The notes beneath the pieces are model-generated. The model had not been told where the DNA came from. It worked only from the letters and a program-made list of their open reading frames with translations, and did not search any database. The position numbers and the translations under genes are program-made. DNA of 64,000 nucleotides from Sinorhizobium psoraleae (GTDB lineage Bacteria; Pseudomonadota; Alphaproteobacteria; Rhizobiales; Rhizobiaceae), in contig NZ_JABEKV010000011.1 in the NCBI RefSeq assembly GCF_013283645.1, positions 36,841 to 100,840 of the forward strand. Direction: 5' to 3'. Each line of letters starts with the position of its first letter. The stretch's first letter is position 1. This document shows, piece by piece, positions 30,306-39,435 of the stretch.

Positions 30306-30655
30306 TGCGGACTGTCATGACGGCGCTGGCCATCGCTGCGGCGGCCGTGCCGGCAAGCGGGCAGAGCATGTCGGAGCGCCTGAACGATTATCCGACGGAA
30401 GCGCGGGCCGACTATGTGTTCGGTTGCATGGCGGTCAACGGCCAGAGCCGGACGGTGTTGAGCCAGTGTGCCTGCTCGATCGATGTGGTCGCTTCCATCC
30501 TGCCCTATGAAAAATATGTCGAAGCCGAAGCGGTGCTGTCGCTCCAGCAGGTGGGCGGCGAACAGGTGGCCATGTTCAAGTCGGCGGTCGCACCCCGCAC
30601 GATGGTGGCCGACCTGAGACGCGCCCAGGCGGAGGCGGAGATGCTGTGCTTCTAG
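30302..30655 (+). CDS. Small exported Cys-containing protein
   Basis: 117 residues with a signal peptide (MMRTVMTALAIAAAAVPASG) and four cysteines in the mature part (GCMAV, QCACS and a C-terminal LCF). Cysteine pairs suggest two disulfides in the periplasm. ATGA overlap with the upstream gene shows coupling. I do not recognise a family. Confidence 0.6.
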   Translation: MMRTVMTALAIAAAAVPASGQSMSERLNDYPTEARADYVFGCMAVNGQSRTVLSQCACSIDVVASILPYEKYVEAEAVLSLQQVGGEQVAMFKSAVAPRTMVADLRRAQAEAEMLCF

Positions 30656-30671
30656 GGGAATGCCACGAAAA

Positions 30672-30703
30672 GCGCGTAGGTCTTCCGTCCGGAATTGCGT
30701 TGT
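30672..30703. repeat. Rhizobial intergenic repeat-like sequence
   Basis: The stretch with CGTAGGTCTTCCGTCCGGAATTGCG resembles words that recur in rhizobial intergenic palindromes. It also resembles the element at 16176. It lies between convergent genes. Confidence 0.35.
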
Positions 30704-30713
30704 TTCGAGGCGT

Positions 30714-31526
30714 TCAGGCGGGCGGCGTCTTCGGCAAAACGCGGTCGAAGACATTACCATCCGTATCGACCGCATGGACGGTGATGTCCGGTGCGCCATT
30801 GTCGGTATAGCTGAAGCGAAACACCGGATTTTCGCTCACCGAAATCCCGCCGTTGACCGCAAACAGCAGGTCGTCGCCCTGCTTCACCTCAAGCTGGGCG
30901 ATGAAATTCGCACCGATGAACAATTGGGTTATCTGGTCGCGCTGAAGGCCGGAATAGTTCGGATGGCGGATCATGATCTGCGCCTCACGGCGATTGTTCG
31001 GTGAAGATTCCTTGCGATCGAAAAGCTTCAGCCGCATCTCTCCCATACCGTTGAGGGCCGCGACCGGATCCTTCGTTGCTGGCGCCGAGCAGCCACCGGA
31101 GGCTTTGACGAAACGGCCGGTCATGAAGGTTCCTTTCGGCGTCTCGGCAATGGCGCGGATGTTGGAATACTGATTAACACGGACGCGGGTTTCGAATTTG
31201 AGTGGCGCCATGGACGGGCCGAAGCGAATTTCCGCCGCCACCGGCGCGGGGTTCTCATCGATCACCAGTTTGATGGAATCGATCGACTCGGCGGCCGGTT
31301 CCCTTTGCTCGATGGTGACGGGCACCGTTGCGGCGTCGTTGGCACGATAGGGGGCCGTGACGGAGAACAGGGCGGCGCCGTCGAGAAGAGCCGTCTTGCC
31401 GACGATATCGTCCTTAAGTTCGTTCCAGGTGGGGCCTTCAACAAGCGGATTGTCGGGTGCCGCCTGCTGGGCGGATGCAACGCTTGCCGTCAGCATGACG
31501 GAAAAAGCCGTGAGCATGAGCTTCAT
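30714..31526 (-). CDS. SoxYZ-like fused carrier protein of quinoprotein cluster
   Basis: 270 residues with a signal peptide (to SVASA). The N-terminal half resembles SoxY, including the KASGGCSAP segment (SoxY carries its cysteine in a GGCG-like end). The C-terminal half is SoxZ-like (EVKQGDDLLFAVNGGISVSENP). Such fused SoxYZ relatives occur in clusters of PQQ-dependent dehydrogenases, where they may carry an oxidised or thiol-bound intermediate. The exact chemistry is unproven. It is transcribed divergently from the metallohydrolase gene. Confidence 0.8.
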   Translation of the reverse strand: MKLMLTAFSVMLTASVASAQQAAPDNPLVEGPTWNELKDDIVGKTALLDGAALFSVTAPYRANDAATVPVTIEQREPAAESIDSIKLVIDENPAPVAAEIRFGPSMAPLKFETRVRVNQYSNIRAIAETPKGTFMTGRFVKASGGCSAPATKDPVAALNGMGEMRLKLFDRKESSPNNRREAQIMIRHPNYSGLQRDQITQLFIGANFIAQLEVKQGDDLLFAVNGGISVSENPVFRFSYTDNGAPDITVHAVDTDGNVFDRVLPKTPPA

Positions 31527-31649
31527 GGTTCAAGGTCCTCTTTTCACGGACAGGCACGACGCCGCGTCGGACACTCGTCAGCATAGGACGAAATGCCAAC
31601 GATCATAACCGAGCCTTTCGGATGTGTTGCGGACCAATGCACGCCACCC

Positions 31650-31700
31650 AAAAGTGTGTAGCGGTTTTCCGACAACGACATGCGCAAAAACAAAGATGTA
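31650..31700. repeat. Rhizobial intergenic repeat-like sequence
   Basis: The stretch AAAAGTGTGTAGCGGTTTTCC, then ACATGCGCAAAAACAAAGA, matches a word combination I recall as very frequent in rhizobial intergenic regions. It lies in the promoter region between two divergent genes. Confidence 0.45.
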
Positions 31701-31787
31701 AAGCGCATTGCGTGAATTCGCTTGAACGCGACGCGTTTAACCGCCGGAAGCAGACATTTGAGATCGCTGGCAACGGGAGGTTGGACA

Positions 31788-32855
31788 GTGTTCGAAGCGT
31801 TGGTGACAATGTGCATGCTTGCGGCCGCCGCCCCTGAAGCACCGCTGCCAGATGAGACCTGCCGGGCCGCACTGCTGCCCGGCTTCGCGGCGGAGACCAA
31901 AGCTGCCTGCGAGCGTGCATCGCGAAGAGTTCCGCGCCAGCCGGTCGCAGGCGCCAAGGAGGAGGGCTTGCCATTCTGTGCGCCGAGGCCTGCCTCGGTC
32001 CTCACCTTCAGCGAGGTGGCCTCGGGCGTCTTCGTGCATCGCGGCGCGGTGGCGGAGCCGGACCCGGCCAATGTCGGCGACGTTTCCAACATTGCCTTCA
32101 TTGTCGGATCGCGCAGCATCGCCGTGATCGATGCCGGCGGCTCGCGCAAGGTGGGCGAGGAGGTCTATCTGGCAATCCGCGAACGAAGCGCCCTGCCGAT
32201 TACCCACCTGATCCTCACGCATATGCATCCGGATCACGTTTTCGGCGCCGAGCCGCTTCAAGAGGCCGGGGCGACGATCCTCGGCCAAGCCAACCTGCCG
32301 CGGGCGCTTGCCGATCGTGCCGAAACGTACCGGGCAAATTTTGCCCGGCTGATCGGCGGGCCGGCGTTTCTCGGTACCAGGGCACCCGTGCCCGATCGTG
32401 TGATCGCAAAACAGGAAGTGGTCGACCTGGGCGACAGGCTGCTGGAGCTGCGCGCGTGGCCGTCAGCCCATACGGCCACCGATCTGACGGTCTTCGACCG
32501 GACCTCCGGTATCCTCTTCGCCGGCGATCTGCTGTTCGACACGCATACGCCCGCTCTCGACGGCACGCTGCGCGGCTGGCTTGCCGTGCTTTCGCAGATG
32601 AAGGGGCTTCCTGCACGCGGGGTCGTGCCCGGTCATGGCGGGCCGCTCCTCGACTGGCCGCAGGCGGCTGAGCCGCTCGAGCGTTACCTCGGCGTGCTGG
32701 AGGCCGATACGAAGAGGGCGCTTGAGGATGGACTGGGGCTCGGGCTGGCGAGCGAGGCAATAGGCCGGAGCGAAGCGGGCCGATGGCATCTGTTCGATCT
32801 CTTCAACCCGCGCAATGCGACGGCGGCCTACACGGAGTTGGAGTGGGACCCGTAG
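31788..32855 (+). CDS. Zinc metallohydrolase of quinoprotein relay (SoxH-related)
   Basis: 355 residues from a GTG at 31788, chosen because GGGAGG lies seven bases before it. The frame extends upstream to an ATG at 31722, but that adds basic residues. The MBL-fold motif HMHPDH (LILTHMHPDHVFG) binds zinc; SAHTATDLT and GDLL and PGHG complete the metal site. The short hydrophobic N terminus suggests export. Family members accompany PQQ dehydrogenases; the substrate is not established. Confidence 0.85.
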   Translation: MFEALVTMCMLAAAAPEAPLPDETCRAALLPGFAAETKAACERASRRVPRQPVAGAKEEGLPFCAPRPASVLTFSEVASGVFVHRGAVAEPDPANVGDVSNIAFIVGSRSIAVIDAGGSRKVGEEVYLAIRERSALPITHLILTHMHPDHVFGAEPLQEAGATILGQANLPRALADRAETYRANFARLIGGPAFLGTRAPVPDRVIAKQEVVDLGDRLLELRAWPSAHTATDLTVFDRTSGILFAGDLLFDTHTPALDGTLRGWLAVLSQMKGLPARGVVPGHGGPLLDWPQAAEPLERYLGVLEADTKRALEDGLGLGLASEAIGRSEAGRWHLFDLFNPRNATAAYTELEWDP

Positions 32856-32864
32856 CGGTATGGG

Positions 32865-33470
32865 TCAATCCGGCATGTGCTTGAGCAGGATCTGGGCAAT
32901 GGCATAGGCGCGCTTTTCAAGGAGCACCGGCGTTTCGCAGACATAGGTGAGGGCCTGCGATCGATCGCGATAGATGCGCTCATCCCAGTCGATCTGTTCC
33001 TCCAGCTTGTCGATACGGTCGAAATCCGGCTTTCCCTCGCCCGAGAGTTTCGCCACCTCGACCCGACTGCCGTCGATCCGGGAGGCCAGCGCGATCTGGC
33101 TGCGGGAATATCGGGCAATCCCCGCCATCAGCCGTTGCCGGGTATCGGCGAGATTATCAAACACGCCGTAGAAGATATTGCCGAGCAGCTGGCCGTCGAC
33201 CGGAGCATTCTCCTCGACGAAGGCCTGAACATGGGCCCCTGCCTCTTCCAGGGTCACCCGGCGAAGCGACAGAATCGCCACCAGGTCGGTTGCCGCAGGC
33301 GTAAGTGGCGCTCGGGTTACCGGCGCCGGCCACATCAAGCTCGCCGAGAGGTTCTCGACCTTGCGCTGAATGCAGGGCCAGTCGGGATCGGAAAAATCCG
33401 CCGCACCTGCAATGCCGGGAGCTTGCGCCAGGCAGAATGCCAGACCAAGCGCGTGACATGCGGCTCTCAT
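32865..33470 (-). CDS. Exported protein of unknown function near PQQ genes
   Basis: 201 residues, signal peptide to about AGA (GLAFCLAQAPGIAGAADF). Mature part is helical (VENLSASLMWPAPVTRAPLT, then ALASRIDGSRVEVAKLSGEG) and has conserved-looking Cys near both ends (WPCIQRK and TYVCETPV). It converges on the metallohydrolase gene and diverges from adhC. I recall similar small proteins accompanying rhizobial quinoprotein clusters but cannot name a family. Confidence 0.6.
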   Translation of the reverse strand: MRAACHALGLAFCLAQAPGIAGAADFSDPDWPCIQRKVENLSASLMWPAPVTRAPLTPAATDLVAILSLRRVTLEEAGAHVQAFVEENAPVDGQLLGNIFYGVFDNLADTRQRLMAGIARYSRSQIALASRIDGSRVEVAKLSGEGKPDFDRIDKLEEQIDWDERIYRDRSQALTYVCETPVLLEKRAYAIAQILLKHMPD

Positions 33471-33643
33471 CTTACGTGTCTCCGTGGTCGAACGAGCGTC
33501 AGTATAGGCGCACCCAGAGAGAAGCCAAAGGTCGCGATTTACACACTAAGGTCGCAATTGTCATTGCGCTTGGCCCGTCGGTAATCTGCAGACAAGGCCC
33601 CATAAGGCGACCCCTACATAACGCTGTTACCGGGAGGCATTTC

Positions 33644-34771
33644 ATGCGCACTCGCGCTGCTCTGGCTGTCGAAGCCGGAAAACCCCTTGTTGTGACCGAA
33701 GTCGAGCTCGAAGGTCCACGGGCCGGCGAGGTGCTGGTCGAGGTCAAGGCGACCGGCATCTGCCACACCGACGATTTCACCCTGTCGGGCGCCGATCCGG
33801 AAGGGCTGTTCCCGGCGATCCTCGGCCATGAGGGCGCCGGCATCGTCGTCGATGTCGGCCCCGGCGTCACCTCGGTGAAGAAGGGCGACCACGTCATCCC
33901 GCTCTATACCCCGGAATGCCGCGCCTGCCCCTCCTGCCTGTCGCGCAAGACCAATCTCTGCACCGCCATCCGCGCCACCCAGGGGCAAGGGCTGATGCCC
34001 GACGGCACCTCGCGGTTTTCGATCAACGGCGAGAAGCTGCACCACTACATGGGCTGCTCGACCTTTGCGAACTTCACCGTGCTGCCGGAGATCGCCGTCG
34101 CCAAGGTCAACCCCGACGCGCCGTTCGACAAGATCTGCTACATCGGCTGTGGCGTGACCACCGGCATCGGCGCGGTGATCAACACCGCCAAGGTCGAGAT
34201 CGGTGCGACGGCGATCGTCTTCGGGCTTGGCGGCATCGGCTTGAACGTCATCCAGGGGCTTCGCCTTGCCGGTGCCGACATGATCATCGGCGTCGATTTG
34301 AACAACGACAAGAAGCCCTGGGGCGAGAAGTTCGGCATGACCCACTTCGTCAATCCGAAGGAGGTCGGCGACGACATCGTGCCCCATCTTGTCAACCTGA
34401 CGAAACGCGGCGCCGACCAGATCGGCGGCGCCGACTACACCTTCGACTGCACCGGCAATGTCAAGGTGATGCGCCAGGCGCTCGAGGCCTCGCATCGCGG
34501 CTGGGGCAAGTCGGTGATCATCGGCGTTGCCGGGGCCGGCCAGGAGATTGCGACGAGGCCGTTCCAGCTGGTCACCGGCCGCACCTGGATGGGCACCGCC
34601 TTTGGCGGCGCGCGCGGCCGCACCGACGTGCCGAAGATCGTCGACTGGTACCTGGAAGGCAAGATCGAAATCGACCCGATGATCACCCACACGATGCCGC
34701 TCGACGACATCAACAAGGGCTTCGAACTGATGCATTCCGGCGAAAGCATCCGCAGCGTCGTGATCTACTGA
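33644..34771 (+). CDS. adhC: S-(hydroxymethyl)glutathione dehydrogenase (class III alcohol dehydrogenase)
   Basis: 375 residues, the family length. It oxidises S-hydroxymethylglutathione, formed from formaldehyde, to S-formylglutathione with NAD. The catalytic zinc region is ATGICHTDDFTLSG and GHEGAG; the structural zinc cysteines lie in CRACPSCLSRKTNLC. The NAD fold has VFGLGGIGLNVIQG. GGGAGG precedes the ATG at 33644. It is followed by fghA after ten bases, so the two form an operon. A longer frame from 33305 is antisense overlap. Confidence 0.97.
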   Translation: MRTRAALAVEAGKPLVVTEVELEGPRAGEVLVEVKATGICHTDDFTLSGADPEGLFPAILGHEGAGIVVDVGPGVTSVKKGDHVIPLYTPECRACPSCLSRKTNLCTAIRATQGQGLMPDGTSRFSINGEKLHHYMGCSTFANFTVLPEIAVAKVNPDAPFDKICYIGCGVTTGIGAVINTAKVEIGATAIVFGLGGIGLNVIQGLRLAGADMIIGVDLNNDKKPWGEKFGMTHFVNPKEVGDDIVPHLVNLTKRGADQIGGADYTFDCTGNVKVMRQALEASHRGWGKSVIIGVAGAGQEIATRPFQLVTGRTWMGTAFGGARGRTDVPKIVDWYLEGKIEIDPMITHTMPLDDINKGFELMHSGESIRSVVIY

Positions 34772-34781
34772 GCGCGCGAAG

Positions 34782-35612
34782 ATGGAACTTGTAACGCAAA
34801 ACCAATGTTTCGGCGGGACGCAGTCGGTTTACCGGCACGCGTCCGGGGTTTGCGGCGTCGAGATGACATTCGGCCTTTTTATGCCGCCGCAGGCGCGGAC
34901 GCGTCCGGTCCCGCTGCTGTGGTATCTCTCGGGGCTGACCTGCACGCATGAGAACGCCATGATCAAGGCCGGCCTGCAGCGGTCCGCGGCGGAGCATGGG
35001 CTGGGACTGGTTTTCCCCGACACATCGCCGCGCGGCGAAGGCGTCGCCGACGATGAGGCCTACGATCTCGGCCAGGGCGCGGGGTTCTACGTCAATGCGA
35101 CACAGAAGCCCTGGGCACGACACTACCGGATGTACGATTACATCGTCACGGAATTGCCCGCACTGCTGCAGGACCAATTGCCGATCAATGGTGTCAACGG
35201 CATTACCGGGCACTCCATGGGCGGCCATGGCGCGCTGACGATCGCCTTTCGCAACCCGGAAATGTACCGCTCGGTTTCGGCCTTTGCGCCGATTGTCAAT
35301 CCGACCCGGTCCGACTGGGGCCGCAAGCAGTTTTCGGCTTATCTCGGCGACGACGAGGCCCACTGGGGCAACTACGACGCCTGCCTGTTGCTCAGCGAAC
35401 ACGGCTGGCACGGCGATATCCTGATCGATCAAGGTGCGGCGGACCAGTTTCTGGAACAGCTACAGCCCGAGGCGATGGCGCGGCTGCTGGCGGAGCGGCG
35501 GCAGCCCGGCGTCCTCAGGATGCAGGCGGGATACGATCATAGCTATTTTTTCGTGGCGAGCTTTGGCGAGGACCACGTGCGCTGGCATGCAGAGCGGCTG
35601 AACGCCGCGTAA
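34782..35612 (+). CDS. fghA: S-formylglutathione hydrolase
   Basis: 276 residues of the esterase D fold. It hydrolyses S-formylglutathione to formate and glutathione in the cytoplasm. The nucleophile S145 lies in GHSMGGHGA, and the C-terminal GYDHSYFF contributes the catalytic His. It directly follows adhC, the preceding enzyme in the same path. Confidence 0.96.
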   Translation: MELVTQNQCFGGTQSVYRHASGVCGVEMTFGLFMPPQARTRPVPLLWYLSGLTCTHENAMIKAGLQRSAAEHGLGLVFPDTSPRGEGVADDEAYDLGQGAGFYVNATQKPWARHYRMYDYIVTELPALLQDQLPINGVNGITGHSMGGHGALTIAFRNPEMYRSVSAFAPIVNPTRSDWGRKQFSAYLGDDEAHWGNYDACLLLSEHGWHGDILIDQGAADQFLEQLQPEAMARLLAERRQPGVLRMQAGYDHSYFFVASFGEDHVRWHAERLNAA

Positions 35613-35625
35613 GGGAGAGGAAGGC

Positions 35626-36039
35626 ATGGCTTCAAGACTTGGCATCGTACTGGCGGCAACAGTCCTGTTCGGCGGAATTATCGGAGGCGCTGTTGCGCCG
35701 GCGCTTGCCCTGGATCCCTCAGCCGGCGATCCAGCGGCGGGCGAGAAAGTCTTTCGCAAGTGTCAGGCCTGCCACGCGGTCGGTGCAGATGCCAAATCGA
35801 AAACCGGCCCTGCGCTGACGGGCGTAATCGGCCGGCCGGCCGGCAAGGTCGAAGGCTTCAGCTATTCCCCCGCGCTGACCAAAGAGGCCGAGGCCGGGTT
35901 GGTGTGGACGCCGGACAAGATCGGTGAGTTTTTGACCAACCCGAAAGGGTTCCTACCCGGCACCAAGATGAGCTTTGCGGGATTGCGCAAGGATCAGGAG
36001 CGCGCCGATCTGATCGCATACTTGGCGACCTTTCCTTGA
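35626..36039 (+). CDS. Class I soluble c-type cytochrome
   Basis: 137 residues. A signal peptide (to about ALA) is followed by one heme site CQACH (Cys46, Cys49, His50) and a likely axial Met in GTKMSF. It resembles cytochrome c2/c-H type electron carriers. It lies between fghA and xoxF and may accept electrons from XoxG or feed a terminal oxidase. Its start has GGGAGAGGAAGG just upstream. Confidence 0.9.
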   Translation: MASRLGIVLAATVLFGGIIGGAVAPALALDPSAGDPAAGEKVFRKCQACHAVGADAKSKTGPALTGVIGRPAGKVEGFSYSPALTKEAEAGLVWTPDKIGEFLTNPKGFLPGTKMSFAGLRKDQERADLIAYLATFP

Positions 36040-36079
36040 TGCAAGCAGGAAGGGCCGAACACCAGCAGGAGGAATGTAG

Positions 36080-36175
36080 CCCCGGCAACGGGGATTAGTA
36101 TCGCAAGCCGATACCGGGAAAGAGGAGACCGCAAGGTTTTCCCGGGGCGAGCGGGGTGAATTGCCCTGATCGGCA
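36080..36175 (+). ncRNA. Structured 5' leader of xoxF with several stem-loops
   Basis: In the 156-base gap before xoxF I see CCCCG-GCAA-CGGGG (36080-36093), GTATCG-CAAGC-CGATAC (36098-36114), a long hairpin with outer stem CCGGGAAA/TTTCCCGG (36114-36121 with 36138-36145) holding a GAGGAG bulge and an inner ACC-GCAA-GGT, and TGCC-N6-GGCA (36162-36175). Two loops are GNRA type. Such order of stems is unlikely by chance and points to a cis-acting RNA. I do not match it to a known riboswitch. The xoxF ribosome site (AAGAGGAGGA, 36182-36191) lies just downstream. Confidence 0.55.
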
Positions 36176-36195
36176 GCACTCAAGAGGAGGATGAA

Positions 36196-37998
36196 ATGAA
36201 ACGACTTCTTACAATGCTTGCCTTGATGTCGATAGGCGGCGCGCAAGTCGCCCTCGCCAATCCAGAGTTGCAGAAACAGATCGACGACCCCAACCAGTGG
36301 GCGATCCAAACCGGCGACTATGCCAACCAGCGCTACTCCAAGCTCGATCAGATCAACAAGGATAACGTTGGCAAACTGCAGGTGGCGTGGACTTTCTCGA
36401 CCGGCGTTCTGCGCGGTCATGAAGGCTCGCCCCTGGTTATCGGCGACATGATGTATGTCCATACGCCGTTCCCGAATACGGTCTATGCGCTGGATCTCAG
36501 CAAGGAAGGTCAGATCGTCTGGAAATACGAGCCGAAACAGGATCCGGAAGTCATTCCCGTGATGTGTTGCGACACGGTCAACCGTGGCGTCGCCTATGCC
36601 GATAACAAGATCTTCCTGCATCAGGCCGATACGACGGTCGTGGCGCTGGACGCCAAGACCGGCAAGGTGATCTGGAGCGTCAAGAACGGCGATCCTTCGA
36701 AGGGCGAGACCAATACCGCCACCGTTTTGCCGGTGAAGGACAAGGTTATCGTCGGCATCTCCGGCGGGGAGTTCGGGGTTCGAGGTTCGGTGACGGCCTA
36801 TTCGATGGCAGATGGGAAGCTGCTGTGGCGCGGTTATTCCATGGGCCCGGACAGCGATACGCTGATGGATCCTGAAAAAACCACCCACCTGGGCAAGCCC
36901 GTCGGCAAGGACTCCGGTACGGCCACCTGGGAAGGCGATCAGTGGAAGATCGGCGGCGGCACGACCTGGGGCTGGTATTCCTATGATCCCGACGAGAACC
37001 TGGTGTATTACGGATCGGGTAACCCTTCGACCTGGAACCCGACCCAACGACCCGGCGACAACCGCTGGTCGATGACCATCTGGGCCCGTGATGTCGACAC
37101 CGGCATGGCCAAATGGGTCTACCAGATGACGCCGCATGACGAATGGGACTATGACGGCATCAACGAGATGATCCTGACGGAGCAGCAGGTTGACGGCAAG
37201 GATCGCAAGCTGCTGACCCATTTCGATCGTAACGGCTTCGGCTACACACTCGATCGCGTGACCGGCGAACTGCTGGTGGCGGAGAAATACGATCCGACCG
37301 TCAACTGGGCGACCGAAGTGGTCATGGATCCGAAGTCCGACCAGTACGGCCGGCCGCAGGTCGTGGCGCAGTATTCGACTGAAAAGAACGGCGAGGACAC
37401 CAACTCCACGGGCATCTGCCCAGCGGCGCTCGGCACGAAGGACCAGCAACCCGCCGCCTTCTCGCCGAAGACCGAGCTTTTCTATGTTCCCACCAACCAC
37501 GTCTGCATGGATTACGAGCCGTTCCGGGTAACCTACACCGCGGGTCAGCCCTATGTCGGCGCCACTCTGTCGATGTATCCGCCGAAGGACAGCCACGGAG
37601 GCATGGGTAACTTCATTGCCTGGGACAATAAGGAAGGCAAGATCAAGTGGTCCCTGCCGGAAGCGTTCTCCGTCTGGTCGGGCGCGCTGGCAACAGCGGG
37701 TGATGTGGTCTTCTACGGAACGCTCGAGGGCTATCTGAAGGCCGTCGACGCCGCGACAGGCAAGGAGCTCTATCGCTTCAAGACGCCTTCCGGGGTGATC
37801 GGCAACGTGATGACCTATTCCCATGGCGGCAAGCAGTACGTGGCCGTGCTCTCGGGTGTCGGGGGCTGGGCGGGTATCGGCCTGGCAGCCGGGCTTACCA
37901 ACCCGAATGACGGTCTCGGAGCGGTCGGCGGCTATTCCGCCCTCAGCAACTACACCGCGCTGGGCGGCACGCTCACCGTGTTCTCGCTGCCGAACTAA
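36196..37998 (+). CDS. xoxF: XoxF lanthanide-dependent methanol dehydrogenase
   Basis: 600 residues with a signal peptide (to VALA). It is a PQQ-binding eight-bladed propeller that oxidises methanol to formaldehyde or formate in the periplasm. The vicinal disulfide pair is C124-C125 ([10 protein letters not shown]). The active-site HDEWDYDG has catalytic D318 and the extra D320, the Asp that marks lanthanide-type XoxF; calcium-type MxaF has Ala there. The tryptophan-docking repeats (GKLLWRG, GKVIWS) are visible. It leads the xoxFGJ set. The leader carries a structured RNA. Confidence 0.97.
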   Translation: MKRLLTMLALMSIGGAQVALANPELQKQIDDPNQWAIQTGDYANQRYSKLDQINKDNVGKLQVAWTFSTGVLRGHEGSPLVIGDMMYVHTPFPNTVYALDLSKEGQIVWKYEPKQDPEVIPVMCCDTVNRGVAYADNKIFLHQADTTVVALDAKTGKVIWSVKNGDPSKGETNTATVLPVKDKVIVGISGGEFGVRGSVTAYSMADGKLLWRGYSMGPDSDTLMDPEKTTHLGKPVGKDSGTATWEGDQWKIGGGTTWGWYSYDPDENLVYYGSGNPSTWNPTQRPGDNRWSMTIWARDVDTGMAKWVYQMTPHDEWDYDGINEMILTEQQVDGKDRKLLTHFDRNGFGYTLDRVTGELLVAEKYDPTVNWATEVVMDPKSDQYGRPQVVAQYSTEKNGEDTNSTGICPAALGTKDQQPAAFSPKTELFYVPTNHVCMDYEPFRVTYTAGQPYVGATLSMYPPKDSHGGMGNFIAWDNKEGKIKWSLPEAFSVWSGALATAGDVVFYGTLEGYLKAVDAATGKELYRFKTPSGVIGNVMTYSHGGKQYVAVLSGVGGWAGIGLAAGLTNPNDGLGAVGGYSALSNYTALGGTLTVFSLPN

Positions 37999-38021
37999 AG
38001 GCAATCTTCGCCCACTGAATT

Positions 38022-38046
38022 GGCGCGGGTGGTGGAAGCCCGCGCC
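38022..38046 (+). promoter_or_regulatory. Hairpin between xoxF and xoxG
   Basis: GGCGCGGG and CCCGCGCC pair perfectly (8 bp) around a nine-base loop. No T-run follows, so it is not a standard terminator. It may protect the 3' end of xoxF mRNA or reduce read-through to xoxG. Confidence 0.6.
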
Positions 38047-38075
38047 GGTTCGCTCTCTGCCTAAAAGGACGCAAG

Positions 38076-38609
38076 ATGACTAGAACAAGACCAGCCCTGC
38101 CGATGATCCTCGCCGCGTGGACGCTTATGGCCGGCGCCGCAGGCGCACAGGACGCCCCGGCGGCAAAGGACAATATCACGGCTGCCCGCCACGAAAATGG
38201 ACGCTACTACACTGCCGACGACGTTCCGACCTTCAATATCGCCAAGGATGGTACGGTCGACTGGATGACCTATTCGGGCTTCCGCCGCTATCACTCGGAA
38301 TGCCATGTCTGCCATGGTCCCGAAGGCGAAGGTTCGAGCTATGCGCCTGCCTTGAAGAAGTCCGCCATAACGATGGATTACTACGATTTCGTCGAAGTCG
38401 TCACGAACGGGCGCAAGAAGGTGAACGTTGCCGAAAACTCGGTAATGCCCGCCTTTGGTCAGAACGCCAATGTGATGTGCTATCTCGACGACATCTACAC
38501 CTATCTGAAGGCGCGCGGAGCCGATGCGCTGCCGCGGGGTCGCCCGGCCAAGAAGGAGCCGAAATCGGATGCGATCCGGGATACTGAAAGCGACTGTCTT
38601 GGCCATTAG
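38076..38609 (+). CDS. xoxG: XoxG-type cytochrome c
   Basis: 177 residues, signal peptide to about GAQ. One heme motif, CHVCH (SECHVCHGPEGEG), and a likely axial Met in AENSVMPAF. It is the expected electron acceptor of XoxF. It follows xoxF by 77 bases, with a strong hairpin in between. The next gene's start lies inside its last codons, so xoxG and xoxJ are coupled. Confidence 0.9.
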   Translation: MTRTRPALPMILAAWTLMAGAAGAQDAPAAKDNITAARHENGRYYTADDVPTFNIAKDGTVDWMTYSGFRRYHSECHVCHGPEGEGSSYAPALKKSAITMDYYDFVEVVTNGRKKVNVAENSVMPAFGQNANVMCYLDDIYTYLKARGADALPRGRPAKKEPKSDAIRDTESDCLGH

Positions 38610-39435
38610 CCGCTTTGCGGCAGCCGGCGTTCTGCTCGTAGCGGTTGCCGGCGCCGCACCGGCGGCGGCTCAGACTTCGGACCTGGTGTCGAAGAAGGCG
38701 TTTCGGGTCTGCGCCGATCCGGCCAATCTGCCGATGTCGGATCGCTCAGGTGCGGGGTTCGAGAACCGGATCGCCGAGCTGATGGCGGCGAAGCTCGGGC
38801 TGCCGCTGGAATACACCTGGTTTCCCATGGCGACCGGCTTTATTCGCAAGACCCTGCAAGCCAACGCCTGTGATGTGGTCATTGGCTTCGCCCAGGGCGA
38901 CGAAATGGTGTTGAACACCAACCATTACTATACCTCGGCCTATGTGCTGATCGTCGCGTCGAGCGGTCCGCTGGCCGAAGTCAAGACACTGACGGACCCC
39001 CTTCTCAAGGACAAGCGGATCGGCATCGTCGCGGGAACCCCGCCGGCGACGCATATGGCAAGAAACGGGCTTCTGCCAAAAGCGAAGGGATACCATCTGA
39101 TGGTCGATCGGCGCTATGAGGATCCAGCCGACGACATGCTCGCCGACCTGAAATCCGGTGCCATCGACGCAGCCATCCTCTGGGGGCCGATCGGCGCACC
39201 ACTGGTCAAGGCAAGCCATCCGGATCTGAAGGCGACGCCGCTTTTGTCGGAGCCGACGCCGCCGAAGCTCTTCTACCGCATCACCATGGGCGTGCGGCAA
39301 GGCGAGAAGGTCTGGGAGCGCAAGTTGAATTCCCTGATCCGCCGAAACCAGTCCGAGATCAACGCCATTCTCGCAAAGACGGGTGTGCCGCTCCTGAACG
39401 ATATGGGGACAGGTCCGCTCGAGCTGCCAAAATGA
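38569..39435 (+). CDS. xoxJ: XoxJ-type periplasmic binding protein
   Basis: 288 residues from ATG 38569 with AAGGAG about ten bases upstream. Signal peptide to about AAA. The mature part has a type II periplasmic-binding fold (FRVCADPANLPMSDRSGAGFENRI), as in MoxJ/XoxJ proteins, thought to help activate the dehydrogenase. It overlaps xoxG by 41 bases and the next gene by four. A longer frame begins at 38524 but lies over xoxG. Confidence 0.9.
   Translation: MRSGILKATVLAISRFAAAGVLLVAVAGAAPAAAQTSDLVSKKAFRVCADPANLPMSDRSGAGFENRIAELMAAKLGLPLEYTWFPMATGFIRKTLQANACDVVIGFAQGDEMVLNTNHYYTSAYVLIVASSGPLAEVKTLTDPLLKDKRIGIVAGTPPATHMARNGLLPKAKGYHLMVDRRYEDPADDMLADLKSGAIDAAILWGPIGAPLVKASHPDLKATPLLSEPTPPKLFYRITMGVRQGEKVWERKLNSLIRRNQSEINAILAKTGVPLLNDMGTGPLELPK

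Noticed and set aside
36074-36079. ATG-TAG start-stop mini frame after AGGAGGA in the xoxF leader
   Set aside because: The spacing between the AGGAGGA and the ATG is zero, too short for a working ribosome site.
36040-36195. TPP- or cobalamin-riboswitch match in the xoxF leader
   Set aside because: Only a short CTGATC-like word agrees; the conserved boxes of those riboswitches are missing.
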